NCBI GenBank assembly: GCA_905233745.1 | Contig: CAJODA010000019.1 | Span: forward strand, 7,363 to 40,577 | DNA from: an uncultured Bacteroidales bacterium | Lineage (GTDB): Bacteria > Bacteroidota > Bacteroidia > Bacteroidales > WCHB1-69 | DNA length: 33,215 bases | Reading direction: 5' to 3' | Shown here: positions 14,904 to 21,168 of the stretch, piece after piece | Position numbering within the stretch: the stretch's first letter is position 1 | Layout: each line of letters opens with the position of its first letter | Program-made: the position numbers and the translations under genes | Notes under the pieces: model-generated | The model's input: only the letters and a program-made list of their open reading frames with translations | Told to the model about the DNA's origin: nothing | Database searches by the model: none

Positions 14904-16469
14904 TCAATTTTGAGACTGCAAAGATAGTAAAAATATTGCCGTCTTCAACCCGTCGATGGCAGCACTCATAATGCCTCCTGCGTAACCGGCACCCTCGCCG
15001 ATGGGATAGATGCCTTTGACTGAAGACATCCGGTCGTCGCCGCGCACCATGCGCACTGGGGAGGAGGAGCGCGTTTCCACGCCCGTGAGCACTGCGTCAG
15101 GGTCGGCAAATCCGGGCATCTTGCGGTCGAAGAGCGGCAACGCTTTCTTCAGGGAGTCCACCACATAGCCGGGGAGGCAGCGATGAAGGTCGCAGAAACA
15201 AACCCCGTGGGGATAAGAGGGCTTCACGCTGCGGTACCTTTCCGCCACCTTGCCTTGCAGGAACTCGCCCACCAGATTGCCCGGCGCACGGTAGTCGCCC
15301 GCCACCTGGAAGGCAAGCCGCTCGTATTTCTCCTGGTAGTCCAGTCCATCCAAAGGGCCGTTTTTCAGGTAATCATCTGGATTTACATTGACCAACAGTG
15401 CGCTGTTGGAGTTGGCCTTGTCGCGGTTGCGCTCGCTCATACCGTTGGTTACAATCGTCTCAGGGTCGTTGGTTGAGGCCAGGACCGTGCCGCCGGGGCA
15501 CATGCAGAAGGTATAGACGCTCCGGTCTTCCAAGTGGACCACCCCCTTGTAGGAAGCGGGCGGGAGAATGCGCGCGGCATCGCCGTATTGCATCCGGTTG
15601 ACACGTCTTTGCTGGTGCTCGATGCGCACGCCCATGGAGAAAGGTTTCGCCTCCATCTCCATACCGCGCTCAAACAGCCGTTTGATGGTGTCGCGGGCCG
15701 AGTGGCCCAAACCAAGCAGAACATGATGCGTCTTGATTTTCAATTCGGGTTCACAAACCAGTTCAAGCACCTCATCCTGTTTCTTGAAATCCGTGAAAAC
15801 GGTGTTGAAATGGAACTCACCGCCCAGCGATTCGATTTCGAGGCGGATATTGCGCACCACCTTTTCCAGATAATCGGTGCCCACGTGCGGGTTCTGCATA
15901 TAGGTCACATCCTCGTGCGCACCATGCTTGAAAAACTCCTGCAGCACAAAGTCGTTGTATTCACTGTGCACATTGGTGTTGAGTTTGCCATCGGAAAAAG
16001 TGCCGGCACCACCCTCGCCAAACTGCACATTGGAGTTGGGGTTGAGCATTTTGGTGTAGAGAAAGTCAGCCACCGCCCGTTTGCGGTCCTCGATTTTGCC
16101 ACCGCGTTCCAGAATGATGGGTTTGGCATGGCAACGGGCGAGGTACAAGGCAGCGAACATGCCGGAGGGACCGAAACCGACCACCACGGGACGGAGGTCG
16201 TCCTTCCATTCCGGACACTGAAGTTGTGTGGTGGTTTTATATTCGGACACACCATCCTTTCCCAACAATGATGCATAGTTGTCGGGCAGGGTAACCGCCA
16301 CTTGGAAGTCAAACATCACCTTGATTTTTTTGCGGGCGTCCACCGCCTGGCGCAGAATCCGGAAGTCCTGCACATCCTCATGGCGAATATGAAACTGTTG
16401 GCACACAGCGTTTTTTATATTCGGATTGGCAGAAACGGGGATGCGGATATTGGAGAGTTTCAGTCTCAT
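14904..16469 (-). CDS. FAD-dependent dehydrogenase, COG2509 family
   Basis: 521 residues from the ATG at 16469. The frame runs further upstream, but that part covers the divergent promoter, and MRLKLSNIRIP is the family-typical start. An N-terminal ferredoxin-like region (about 1-85) is followed by the FAD-binding GFGPSGMFAALYLARC (GxGPxG) with ERG, then FGEGGAGTFSDGKLNT, GLGHSARDT, FSMGVRIEHQQ, CMCPGG and PIGEGAGYAGGIMSAAIDGLK near the C-terminus. These are signatures of an uncharacterised flavoprotein dehydrogenase family (annotated NAD(FAD)-utilizing dehydrogenase). The substrate is unknown and the location is predicted cytoplasmic. It shares a palindromic bidirectional promoter with the transporter gene at 16524. 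Downstream azlCD may be partly co-transcribed. Confidence 0.88.
   Translation of the reverse strand: MRLKLSNIRIPVSANPNIKNAVCQQFHIRHEDVQDFRILRQAVDARKKIKVMFDFQVAVTLPDNYASLLGKDGVSEYKTTTQLQCPEWKDDLRPVVVGFGPSGMFAALYLARCHAKPIILERGGKIEDRKRAVADFLYTKMLNPNSNVQFGEGGAGTFSDGKLNTNVHSEYNDFVLQEFFKHGAHEDVTYMQNPHVGTDYLEKVVRNIRLEIESLGGEFHFNTVFTDFKKQDEVLELVCEPELKIKTHHVLLGLGHSARDTIKRLFERGMEMEAKPFSMGVRIEHQQRRVNRMQYGDAARILPPASYKGVVHLEDRSVYTFCMCPGGTVLASTNDPETIVTNGMSERNRDKANSNSALLVNVNPDDYLKNGPLDGLDYQEKYERLAFQVAGDYRAPGNLVGEFLQGKVAERYRSVKPSYPHGVCFCDLHRCLPGYVVDSLKKALPLFDRKMPGFADPDAVLTGVETRSSSPVRMVRGDDRMSSVKGIYPIGEGAGYAGGIMSAAIDGLKTAIFLLSLQSQN
14919..14949 (-). promoter_or_regulatory. azlCD promoter inside the end of the flavoprotein gene
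   Basis: GTTG (14949-14946) and TATCTTTG (14926-14919) on the minus strand are separated by 19 bp. The -7 box is encoded by the flavoprotein's Leu-Ser-Leu codons just before its stop. The azlC ATG is 30 bp downstream. Confidence 0.6.
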
Positions 16470-16486
16470 AGCAAGTATTATTTTCT

Positions 16487-16509
16487 GTGCAAAAATAGTA
16501 TTTTTGCAC
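16487..16509. promoter_or_regulatory. Palindromic back-to-back -7 boxes (bidirectional promoter)
   Basis: GTGCAAAAATA (16487-16497) and TATTTTTGCAC (16499-16509) are perfect 11-bp inverted arms around a single G. Each arm contains a TATTTTTG -7 box, one facing the flavoprotein gene (ATG 16469, minus) and one facing the transporter gene (ATG 16524, plus). The start codons are about 15-21 bp away on either side, so both leaders are very short. No canonical -33 box is visible on either side. Confidence 0.6.
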
Positions 16510-16523
16510 GCATAAAAAACATC

Positions 16524-17075
16524 ATGCCAAAACTGCACGAATTATTCTGGTCCTTTTTCAAAATCGGCACCTTCACAATAGGTGGCGGGTACGCCATGAT
16601 ACCGCTGATGGAGCGGGAGATTGTGGACCGGAGACAATGGATGGACCGGGAGTCGTTCATGGACATCATGGCAGTGTCGCAGGCCATGCCGGGCATTTTC
16701 GCCGTGAACATGGCCACGAATGTGGGTTATCGCATGCGCGGACATCGCGGGGTGGTCGTCTCCATCATCGGCAACATTGCCATGCCCATCTTCATCATCC
16801 TCGGCTTTGCCACCTGCTTTCGTTTTTTGAAAGACAACCCCGCTTTTGAAGCCATTTTCAAGGGTATCCGTCCCGCCGTGGTGGCATTGATTGCAGCACC
16901 GGTGTTCAACATGGCCAAAACCGCCAAAATCAGTTGGCGAAACTGCTGGATTCCGTTGGCAGCCATGCTCCTGATTTATCTGTTAGGTCTGTCGCCCGTC
17001 TGGATTATCCTTTCGGCCATCATCGGAGGCGTATTATACAGTAAATATTTGGAAAAGAAGGAGGTTCAGGCATGA
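16524..17075 (+). CDS. Chromate transporter family protein, half-size subunit 1
   Basis: 183 residues from the ATG at 16524. Upstream in-frame ATGs lie in the antisense flavoprotein gene and are not credible. The N-terminus has LHELFWSFFKIGTFTIGGGYAMIPLMEREIVDRRQWMDRESFMDIMAVSQAMPGIFAVNMATNVGYR; the FxKIGxFxxGGGxAMIP and AxSQxxPGxxxxN motifs define the CHR domain. Only one CHR domain is present, so this is a short-chain member that should work with its tandem partner (17072) as a two-subunit transporter with about five or six membrane helices each. Known substrates in the family are chromate and probably sulfate-like anions; the natural substrate here is unknown. It overlaps the next gene by 4 nt (ATGA). 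Confidence 0.9.
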   Translation: MPKLHELFWSFFKIGTFTIGGGYAMIPLMEREIVDRRQWMDRESFMDIMAVSQAMPGIFAVNMATNVGYRMRGHRGVVVSIIGNIAMPIFIILGFATCFRFLKDNPAFEAIFKGIRPAVVALIAAPVFNMAKTAKISWRNCWIPLAAMLLIYLLGLSPVWIILSAIIGGVLYSKYLEKKEVQA

Positions 17076-17647
17076 TATTCCTTCGTCTCTTTCTTACCTT
17101 CCTGAAAATCGGCGTCTTCAGTTTCGGCGGAGGGCTGGCCACCATCGCGCTCATACAGCATGATGTAGTGGAACAGCAAGGCTGGCTCACTTCGCAAGAG
17201 TTCACCGACATTGTCGCCACCTCGCAAATCACACCAGGGCCCGTGGGCATCAACACGGCCACCTACACAGGCTACACTGCCATCGTGAATGCGGGCTATT
17301 CGGAATGGATGGGAATCCTCGGCGCGTTCATCGCCTCCTTCTCCGTCATCCTGATTCCTGTCATTTTAATGCTCATTGTCAGCAAATTTCTGCTAAAGCA
17401 CAAGGACAACAAGATTATCGCCACCACCATGTCGGTGCTGCGCTTGGCCGTTGTCGGACTGATTGCCGCTGCGGCATTGCTGCTGATCACACCTGAGACT
17501 TTCGGGAACGCTTCACCACAGCTGTGGATCAGTATCGGCATTTTCGCTGTGGTATTCATCGCTTCATTAAGATTCAAGGCAAGTCCTATTCTGATGATAC
17601 TGCTGAGCGGCGTGGCGGGGTTCATCGTTTACGGGGTGATACTGTAG
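17072..17647 (+). CDS. Chromate transporter family protein, half-size subunit 2
   Basis: 191 residues with a single CHR domain. The N-terminus FLRLFLTFLKIGVFSFGGGLATIALIQHDVVEQQGWLTSQEFTDIVATSQITPGPVGINTATYTGY carries the same FLKIGxFxFGGG and SQxTPGPxxxN motifs as its partner, but in the version closer to the second half of full-length ChrA proteins. The arrangement resembles the paired short CHR proteins described in Bacillus (YwrA/YwrB). Its last 26 bp overlap the 3' end of the broken gene on the opposite strand. No terminator hairpin follows. Confidence 0.9.
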   Translation: MIFLRLFLTFLKIGVFSFGGGLATIALIQHDVVEQQGWLTSQEFTDIVATSQITPGPVGINTATYTGYTAIVNAGYSEWMGILGAFIASFSVILIPVILMLIVSKFLLKHKDNKIIATTMSVLRLAVVGLIAAAALLLITPETFGNASPQLWISIGIFAVVFIASLRFKASPILMILLSGVAGFIVYGVIL

Positions 17648-18236
17648 TAATATTTAGGCGTTTTTTAGGTGATTGGTTTAGAAATGCAATTCCTGTGGTA
17701 TCGATATAATTGCCTTTTTTCAAAAATCCTATAATTCCATTTATTATTTGAGTCAGTGGGTCTTTTATCTTAACCATCTTCTTGCCATAATAAACATATT
17801 CGTCTAGTCTGACATCATCGTGTGGATTAAAAGTACTTTTCTTAAAATCTTTTCTTATTAAAATACTTGAATTGTATTGATAATTAGCATTATGCGTGAG
17901 ATATGTCTCAGCATTACTATTATGGTTTGTTATTCAAATAGACGCTTGAAGAACACTTTCATCATTCCTGAATATGGTAACAACACCGTATTTGCTTGCA
18001 CCATTTGAATCAGGAATTCCCAAAGCATTGCGTAAATCTGTTAAAAATCCATGCGGGTCAGAAATGCCTATATATCTTTCAGCAAGAATCTGCAATGCAG
18101 ATATTGCCATTTCAGAATTTATTTGTATGTTTGCCGCGCCATTCGTCTGAGAAGGCCTAGTGAACCTTTGAGTTCCCCTTATAGAGTTCAGACGCATGGT
18201 TTTTTTATTTCCTTTACAATTGCTATCTTCAATCAT
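17622..18236 (-). pseudogene. AT-rich gene interrupted by one in-frame TGA; possible prophage-type nuclease-like protein
   Basis: Reading from the ATG at 18236 gives 100 codons, a TGA at 17936-17934, then 103 further sense codons in the same frame to a TGA at 17624-17622. No frameshift is needed. The second half reads ITNHNSNAETYLTHN, then DDVRLDEYVYYGKKMVKI, DPLTQIINGIIGFLKKGNY and NQSPKKRLNI, and looks like real protein sequence. The first half has SKYGVVTIFRNDESVLQASI just before the stop. An Arg codon CGA changed to TGA would restore SIRITNH. The SKYG...V.....IRxSNHxxNAxxY pattern resembles the barnase/EndoU/RelE-like nuclease domains attached to phage MuF and polyvalent proteins; I hold that assignment loosely. 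The gene is AT-richer than its neighbours, begins 15 nt after the exported EEP gene, and overlaps the transporter end by 26 bp, suggesting a recent arrival. Confidence 0.6.
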
Positions 18237-18251
18237 TACCTTTAGTTTTCT

Positions 18252-19286
18252 TCAATTCCACTCAATAATCACATACACCGGCAGATGGTCGGCGAACCCG
18301 CCGATGTAGCGGGGACCAAGGAAAGTGCGATAAGTTTTCATGCCGCCATATTTCTCATCGGGCACCAACAGGAAAGGCGCTTGGTAGATATGGGGCAGGT
18401 GCTGGGCAATACGAAGTTTGTTTTTGTCAAAAAGAAATGCCCGGGAAACGATAATCTGGTCGAGGCATCCCCAGAAATCCTCATGCTTGTGAGAACCCAC
18501 ATTATTCTGATTCACAAAATGATACATTAAGTTGAAAAGAGTGTCGCCCATATTATCAGGGCTATATTTTCGGGCGCGGAGGTGCTTTTCCATACTCTCA
18601 TCGGTGGCATAGTCGTTGAAATCGCCCATGAGCAGGATATTGGCATCGGGGGTTTCGGACATGAGGGAGTCCACGATATGTCGGGCCACATCAGCGTAAT
18701 AGTTGCGTTTGGGGATGGTAGCGGCATAGCCGCCGAAGCGCGAGGTCCAGTGGTTGACGATGATATGGAGAGAGTCGCCGCAGGGAAACTGGGCAAGGGC
18801 ATAGAGCAGGTCGCGGTTGCGGGTTTGCGGTTCGAAGGGAAAGACAACGGGCACTTTGTGCTCACGGAGGATGCGGACGAGACTGTCGCGGTACAGGAGG
18901 GCCACATCCACGCCGCGCCGGTCGGGCGAGTCGTGGTGCACATAGCGATATCCGAAAGTCTTAAGTGGCGATCGGTAGCAGAGGTCCTTGAGCACCCGTT
19001 CGTTCTCGATCTCAGCCAACCCTACGACCGCCGGAGGACTACCCTGTCCCATGGCAATCAGTACTTTTGCCACGTTGGCAATCTTCTTGTAGTACTTGCC
19101 ATACGACCAGTGGTAGGAACCTGTGGGCGTGAAGTCGTCATCGCGTGTGAGCGAGTCGTCGGAGGGATGGAACAGGTTTTCCACATTGTAAAATGCGACC
19201 ATCAGGGTGTCGCGTTGCGCCAGGGCACACAAATGCGATGTGCACAGCAGCAGGCATAGGGTAAGGATTTGTTTTGTTTTCATCAT
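18252..19286 (-). CDS. Exported endonuclease/exonuclease/phosphatase (EEP) family protein
   Basis: 344 residues from the ATG at 19286 (343 from the ATG at 19283). The frame extends upstream to 19409 but that part covers the promoter. A signal peptide (KTKQILTLCLLLCTSHLCALAQ) is followed by MVAFYNVENLF, GLAEIENERVL, RRGVDVALLYRD, NHWTSRFGG, ILLMGDFNDY (the GDFND motif), CLDQIIVS and a final FADHLPVYVII. The AEIEN Glu, GDFND Asp/Asn and C-terminal DH are the metal-binding and catalytic residues of the EEP fold. It is predicted to be a periplasmic or outer-face Mg-dependent nuclease or phosphodiesterase. Similar Bacteroidota proteins are usually listed only as endonuclease. A TATCTTTG box lies 26 bp upstream. 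Confidence 0.9.
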   Translation of the reverse strand: MMKTKQILTLCLLLCTSHLCALAQRDTLMVAFYNVENLFHPSDDSLTRDDDFTPTGSYHWSYGKYYKKIANVAKVLIAMGQGSPPAVVGLAEIENERVLKDLCYRSPLKTFGYRYVHHDSPDRRGVDVALLYRDSLVRILREHKVPVVFPFEPQTRNRDLLYALAQFPCGDSLHIIVNHWTSRFGGYAATIPKRNYYADVARHIVDSLMSETPDANILLMGDFNDYATDESMEKHLRARKYSPDNMGDTLFNLMYHFVNQNNVGSHKHEDFWGCLDQIIVSRAFLFDKNKLRIAQHLPHIYQAPFLLVPDEKYGGMKTYRTFLGPRYIGGFADHLPVYVIIEWN

Positions 19287-19311
19287 AAAATGTGTTTGTT
19301 TATAGTCGCCG

Positions 19312-19319
19312 CAAAGATA
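19312..19319 (-). promoter_or_regulatory. -7 box upstream of the EEP-family gene
   Basis: TATCTTTG on the minus strand, 26 bp before the ATG at 19286. The nearest TTG upstream (19346-19344) gives an over-long 24-bp spacer. Confidence 0.45.
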
Positions 19320-19400
19320 CAAAATTTTTAATATATTGATTTTCAATATATTATTAAGAATAGATTGTAAACAATAAAGAAGTTCATATTTCCATATCCC

Positions 19401-19534
19401 CACGCACACCTACGGCGTGCGCAAAACGCAATGGAACATTCCATGGCCAACGAACCGCGCAGACCTACGGCTTGTGGCTTTTAGATGGAATAGTTGGTGA
19501 TAGATGCTCTCCCGTACCACATCGTTGCAGATGC
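19401..19534 (-). repeat. Probable extragenic interspersed repeat
   Basis: The gap between the EEP promoter and the XRE gene contains two near-identical 15-mers 55 bp apart: CACACCTACGGCGTG (19405-19419) and CAGACCTACGGCTTG (19460-19474), with two mismatches. Between them is an ATGGAA-CA-TTCCAT palindrome (19431-19444). The first 15-mer is also part of a CGCAC...GTGCG hairpin (19403-19421). The reverse strand carries GTAGG next to these hairpins, reminiscent of GTAG-headed REP elements. A 75-codon minus-strand ORF covers it but looks like repeat sequence, not protein. I have the impression of similar copies in other Bacteroidales, but cannot verify this. Confidence 0.4.
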
Positions 19535-19813
19535 CTAACGTCTTTGGCGAGTGGTGACTTGCACAATGTCTGTATCCAACGCTGCGGAGATTTTGGCTAT
19601 GGTCGCCATGGTCATGTTGTGGGTGCCAGAAAGCCACCTGCTGACTTCAGTTTCCGTTTTCCCGAGAAGATGTGCCAAATCTTTCTGCGAAAGACCTTTC
19701 TCCTCTAAAATCTCGTAGATACGGTTAGCAATTTTAACCGACAACTCCATCTGCCGCTTCATTTCTGGCGTCATGGTTTGTCTGATTTCATCTAACAACT
19801 TATTGGTTTTCAT
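19535..19813 (-). CDS. XRE-family HTH regulator, candidate antitoxin
   Basis: 92 residues. An N-terminal helical arm (about 1-28, KLLDEIRQTMTPEMKRQMELS) precedes a canonical XRE/Cro helix-turn-helix at about 29-85: IANRIYEILEEKGLSQKDLAHLLGKTETEVSRWLSGTHNMTMATIAKISAALDTDIVQV. The Q-K-D-L-A...T-E-V-S-R-W recognition segment is intact. It follows the 19825-20310 gene by 11 nt on the same strand. Toxin first, XRE antitoxin second, is the HigBA order. If so, it would neutralise the partner and repress the shared promoter at 20331-20362. The C-terminus (VTTRQRR) runs into the presumed extragenic repeat, so its last few residues may have been contributed by it. Confidence 0.85.
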   Translation of the reverse strand: MKTNKLLDEIRQTMTPEMKRQMELSVKIANRIYEILEEKGLSQKDLAHLLGKTETEVSRWLSGTHNMTMATIAKISAALDTDIVQVTTRQRR

Positions 19814-19824
19814 TTCAATCTGTT

Positions 19825-20310
19825 TTATTCCTCTATTTCTATGACGAAAGATAGTGGTCCAAGCAATTTTGTACCATTGACTGTGATGATATTCTGCCTC
19901 TCCATTGTCTTGATTTGAATGTCAATTTTCTGTAAGGTTTCCACACATCTATTGAGATGATTGTCCTCTTGATAGGTGGCTGTGTCTTTTATGCCACCAT
20001 TTCCTAAAATCAAAACTCTAGACTGGATGTTCAGCAAAAACAGTCTCAAGGATGCCGTCTCAAGATGTGAAGGCAACGCCATCACCCTATCTCGTTTAGT
20101 TCCTTCGTATCGAAAATGCCTGTCTTCCGCTCCGTCTCTTTTGATAATGTCAAGTCGATACACAATTTGAGCCACATCCTTCGGATAAACATCCTTATAT
20201 TTTAGGAGAAACTTCTCAAACTCGGTGAATTCCTCACCGTCAAAACGTGGAGAGTAAAGACTAACCTTACTCCCATCTTCCAGTAATTCAATTAATAAAT
20301 TTTGTTGCAT
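19825..20310 (-). CDS. Uncharacterised RelE/HigB-like protein, candidate toxin
   Basis: 161 residues from the ATG at 20310; the ATG at 20343 overlaps the -7 box and is unlikely. I recognise no named family. Residues about 65-115 read DRHFRYEGTKRDRVMALPSH, then LETASLRLFLLNIQSRVLILGNGGIKDTATY. The order R-L-x-hydrophobic strand, a turn, then V-L-I-L-G-x-G-x-x-K-x-T is the core of RelE/HigB/Gp49-like mRNA interferases. About 55 extra N-terminal residues (LLEDGSKVSLYSPRF, EFTEFEKFLLKYKDVYPKDVAQIVYRLDII) and a 40-residue C-terminal extension make it longer than ordinary HigB (about 90-120 aa). The XRE gene 11 nt downstream supports a toxin-antitoxin reading. A defence or regulatory role not involving RNA cleavage is also possible. 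There is no signal peptide, so it should be cytoplasmic. Confidence 0.75.
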   Translation of the reverse strand: MQQNLLIELLEDGSKVSLYSPRFDGEEFTEFEKFLLKYKDVYPKDVAQIVYRLDIIKRDGAEDRHFRYEGTKRDRVMALPSHLETASLRLFLLNIQSRVLILGNGGIKDTATYQEDNHLNRCVETLQKIDIQIKTMERQNIITVNGTKLLGPLSFVIEIEE

Positions 20311-20330
20311 GATTTTAAATTTTGAGGTTG

Positions 20331-20362
20331 CAAAAATAAACATAAAAGTTTATTTCAACAAG
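20331..20362 (-). promoter_or_regulatory. Promoter of the HigBA-like module
   Basis: TATTTTTG (20338-20331) on the minus strand lies 20 bp before the ATG at 20310. CTTG at 20362-20359 gives a 20-bp spacer. It is divergent from the gldA-like gene promoter, whose -7 box is 28 bp away on the other strand. Confidence 0.5.
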
Positions 20363-20389
20363 AGCTGTCAGTATTTTTTCTATTTTTGT

Positions 20390-20397
20390 TATCTTTG
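20390..20397 (+). promoter_or_regulatory. -7 box of the GldA-like gene
   Basis: TATCTTTG lies 21 bp before the ATG at 20419. No TTTG or GTTG occurs at the -33 distance. Confidence 0.5.
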
Positions 20398-20418
20398 CAG
20401 CCTTTAAAAAAAATTAAA

Positions 20419-21165
20419 ATGTCTATTATTGTTAATAACGTCACCAAGGTTTTCGGCGAGCAACGGGCGCTTGACCAAGTAAGTTTTGAGGCTAAAAAGG
20501 GTGAAATTGTGGGTTTTTTAGGCCCTAATGGCGCAGGAAAGACCACCATGATGAAAATCATCACCTGCCTTATACCTCCCACCGAGGGTGATGTTACCGT
20601 CTGCGGGCTGGATATCTGGAAGGATTCACTGGAATTGCGTAAGAAAATCGGCTACCTTTCCGAAGCCAATCCCCTGTATTACGACATGTATGTTCGCGAA
20701 TTCCTGGAATTCATTGGTGGTATTCATCATCTTAAAGATGTGAAAGCAAGAGTGGCCGACATCGTGGAGAAGACGGGGCTGACACCAGAACAGCATAAGA
20801 AGATCGGGGCCCTGTCGCGCGGATTCAAGCAACGTGTGGGCATCGCCCAAGCGCTCATCCATGACCCTGAAGTGCTCATCCTGGACGAACCCACCACCGG
20901 CCTTGACCCAAACCAACTTATTGAGATACGCGAACTTATCCGTTCCTATGGCAAAAACCGCACCGTGCTGCTATCCACACACATCATGCAAGAGGTGCAA
21001 GCCATGTGCGACCATGTCATTATCATCAACAAAGGCAAGTTGGTTGCTGACGCCCAAGTGAGCGAACTGCCCACTATGGCCGAGAAACTGGGACTCAAAC
21101 ACGCCTCTGAACTGAATGCATTGGGTATGGAGGAACTCTTCCAGGCTCTCACTCAAAAATCATAA
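20419..21165 (+). CDS. gldA: ABC transporter ATP-binding protein, GldA-like
   Basis: 248 residues from the ATG at 20419; an upstream in-frame ATG at 20386 overlaps the -7 box. All ABC ATPase motifs are present: Walker A GPNGAGKT, Q-loop replaced by YLSEANPLYYDMYVREFLEFIG, signature LSRGFKQRVG (a variant of LSGGQ seen in GldA and related ATPases), Walker B VLILDEPTTGLDP, and H-loop STHIMQEV. SEANPLY and LSRGFKQRVG point to the GldA type (gliding-associated ABC ATPase); homologues are widespread in non-gliding Bacteroidales. No permease gene (GldF/GldG-like) is adjacent; the next gene, 3 nt downstream, is a molybdopterin-family protein. The transported substrate is unknown. Confidence 0.82.
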   Translation: MSIIVNNVTKVFGEQRALDQVSFEAKKGEIVGFLGPNGAGKTTMMKIITCLIPPTEGDVTVCGLDIWKDSLELRKKIGYLSEANPLYYDMYVREFLEFIGGIHHLKDVKARVADIVEKTGLTPEQHKKIGALSRGFKQRVGIAQALIHDPEVLILDEPTTGLDPNQLIEIRELIRSYGKNRTVLLSTHIMQEVQAMCDHVIIINKGKLVADAQVSELPTMAEKLGLKHASELNALGMEELFQALTQKS

Positions 21166-21168
21166 TCT

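Noticed and set aside
15534..16271. 245-codon plus-strand ORF opposite the COG2509 flavoprotein
   Set aside because: It is fully antisense to a well-supported gene, shows no protein motifs, and arises from codon bias of the real frame.
17897..17936. Selenocysteine reading of the in-frame TGA, helped by the small TGAGA-TATG-TCTCA hairpin 24 bases downstream
   Set aside because: The stem is only 5 bp with a 4-nt loop, lacks a SECIS-like form, and the residue pattern around the stop suggests Arg. A nonsense mutation is simpler.
18582..19259. 225-codon plus-strand ORF opposite the EEP-family gene
   Set aside because: Antisense shadow; the minus frame has a signal peptide and all catalytic motifs.
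19410..19637. 75-codon minus-strand ORF overlapping the XRE gene end and the repeat
   Set aside because: It overlaps the XRE gene in another frame and continues through the repeat; it looks like translated repeat sequence, with no start signal or promoter.
20384..20387. TTTG just before the GldA-like gene as a -33 box
   Set aside because: It lies only a few bases before the TATCTTTG box, so the spacing is impossible.
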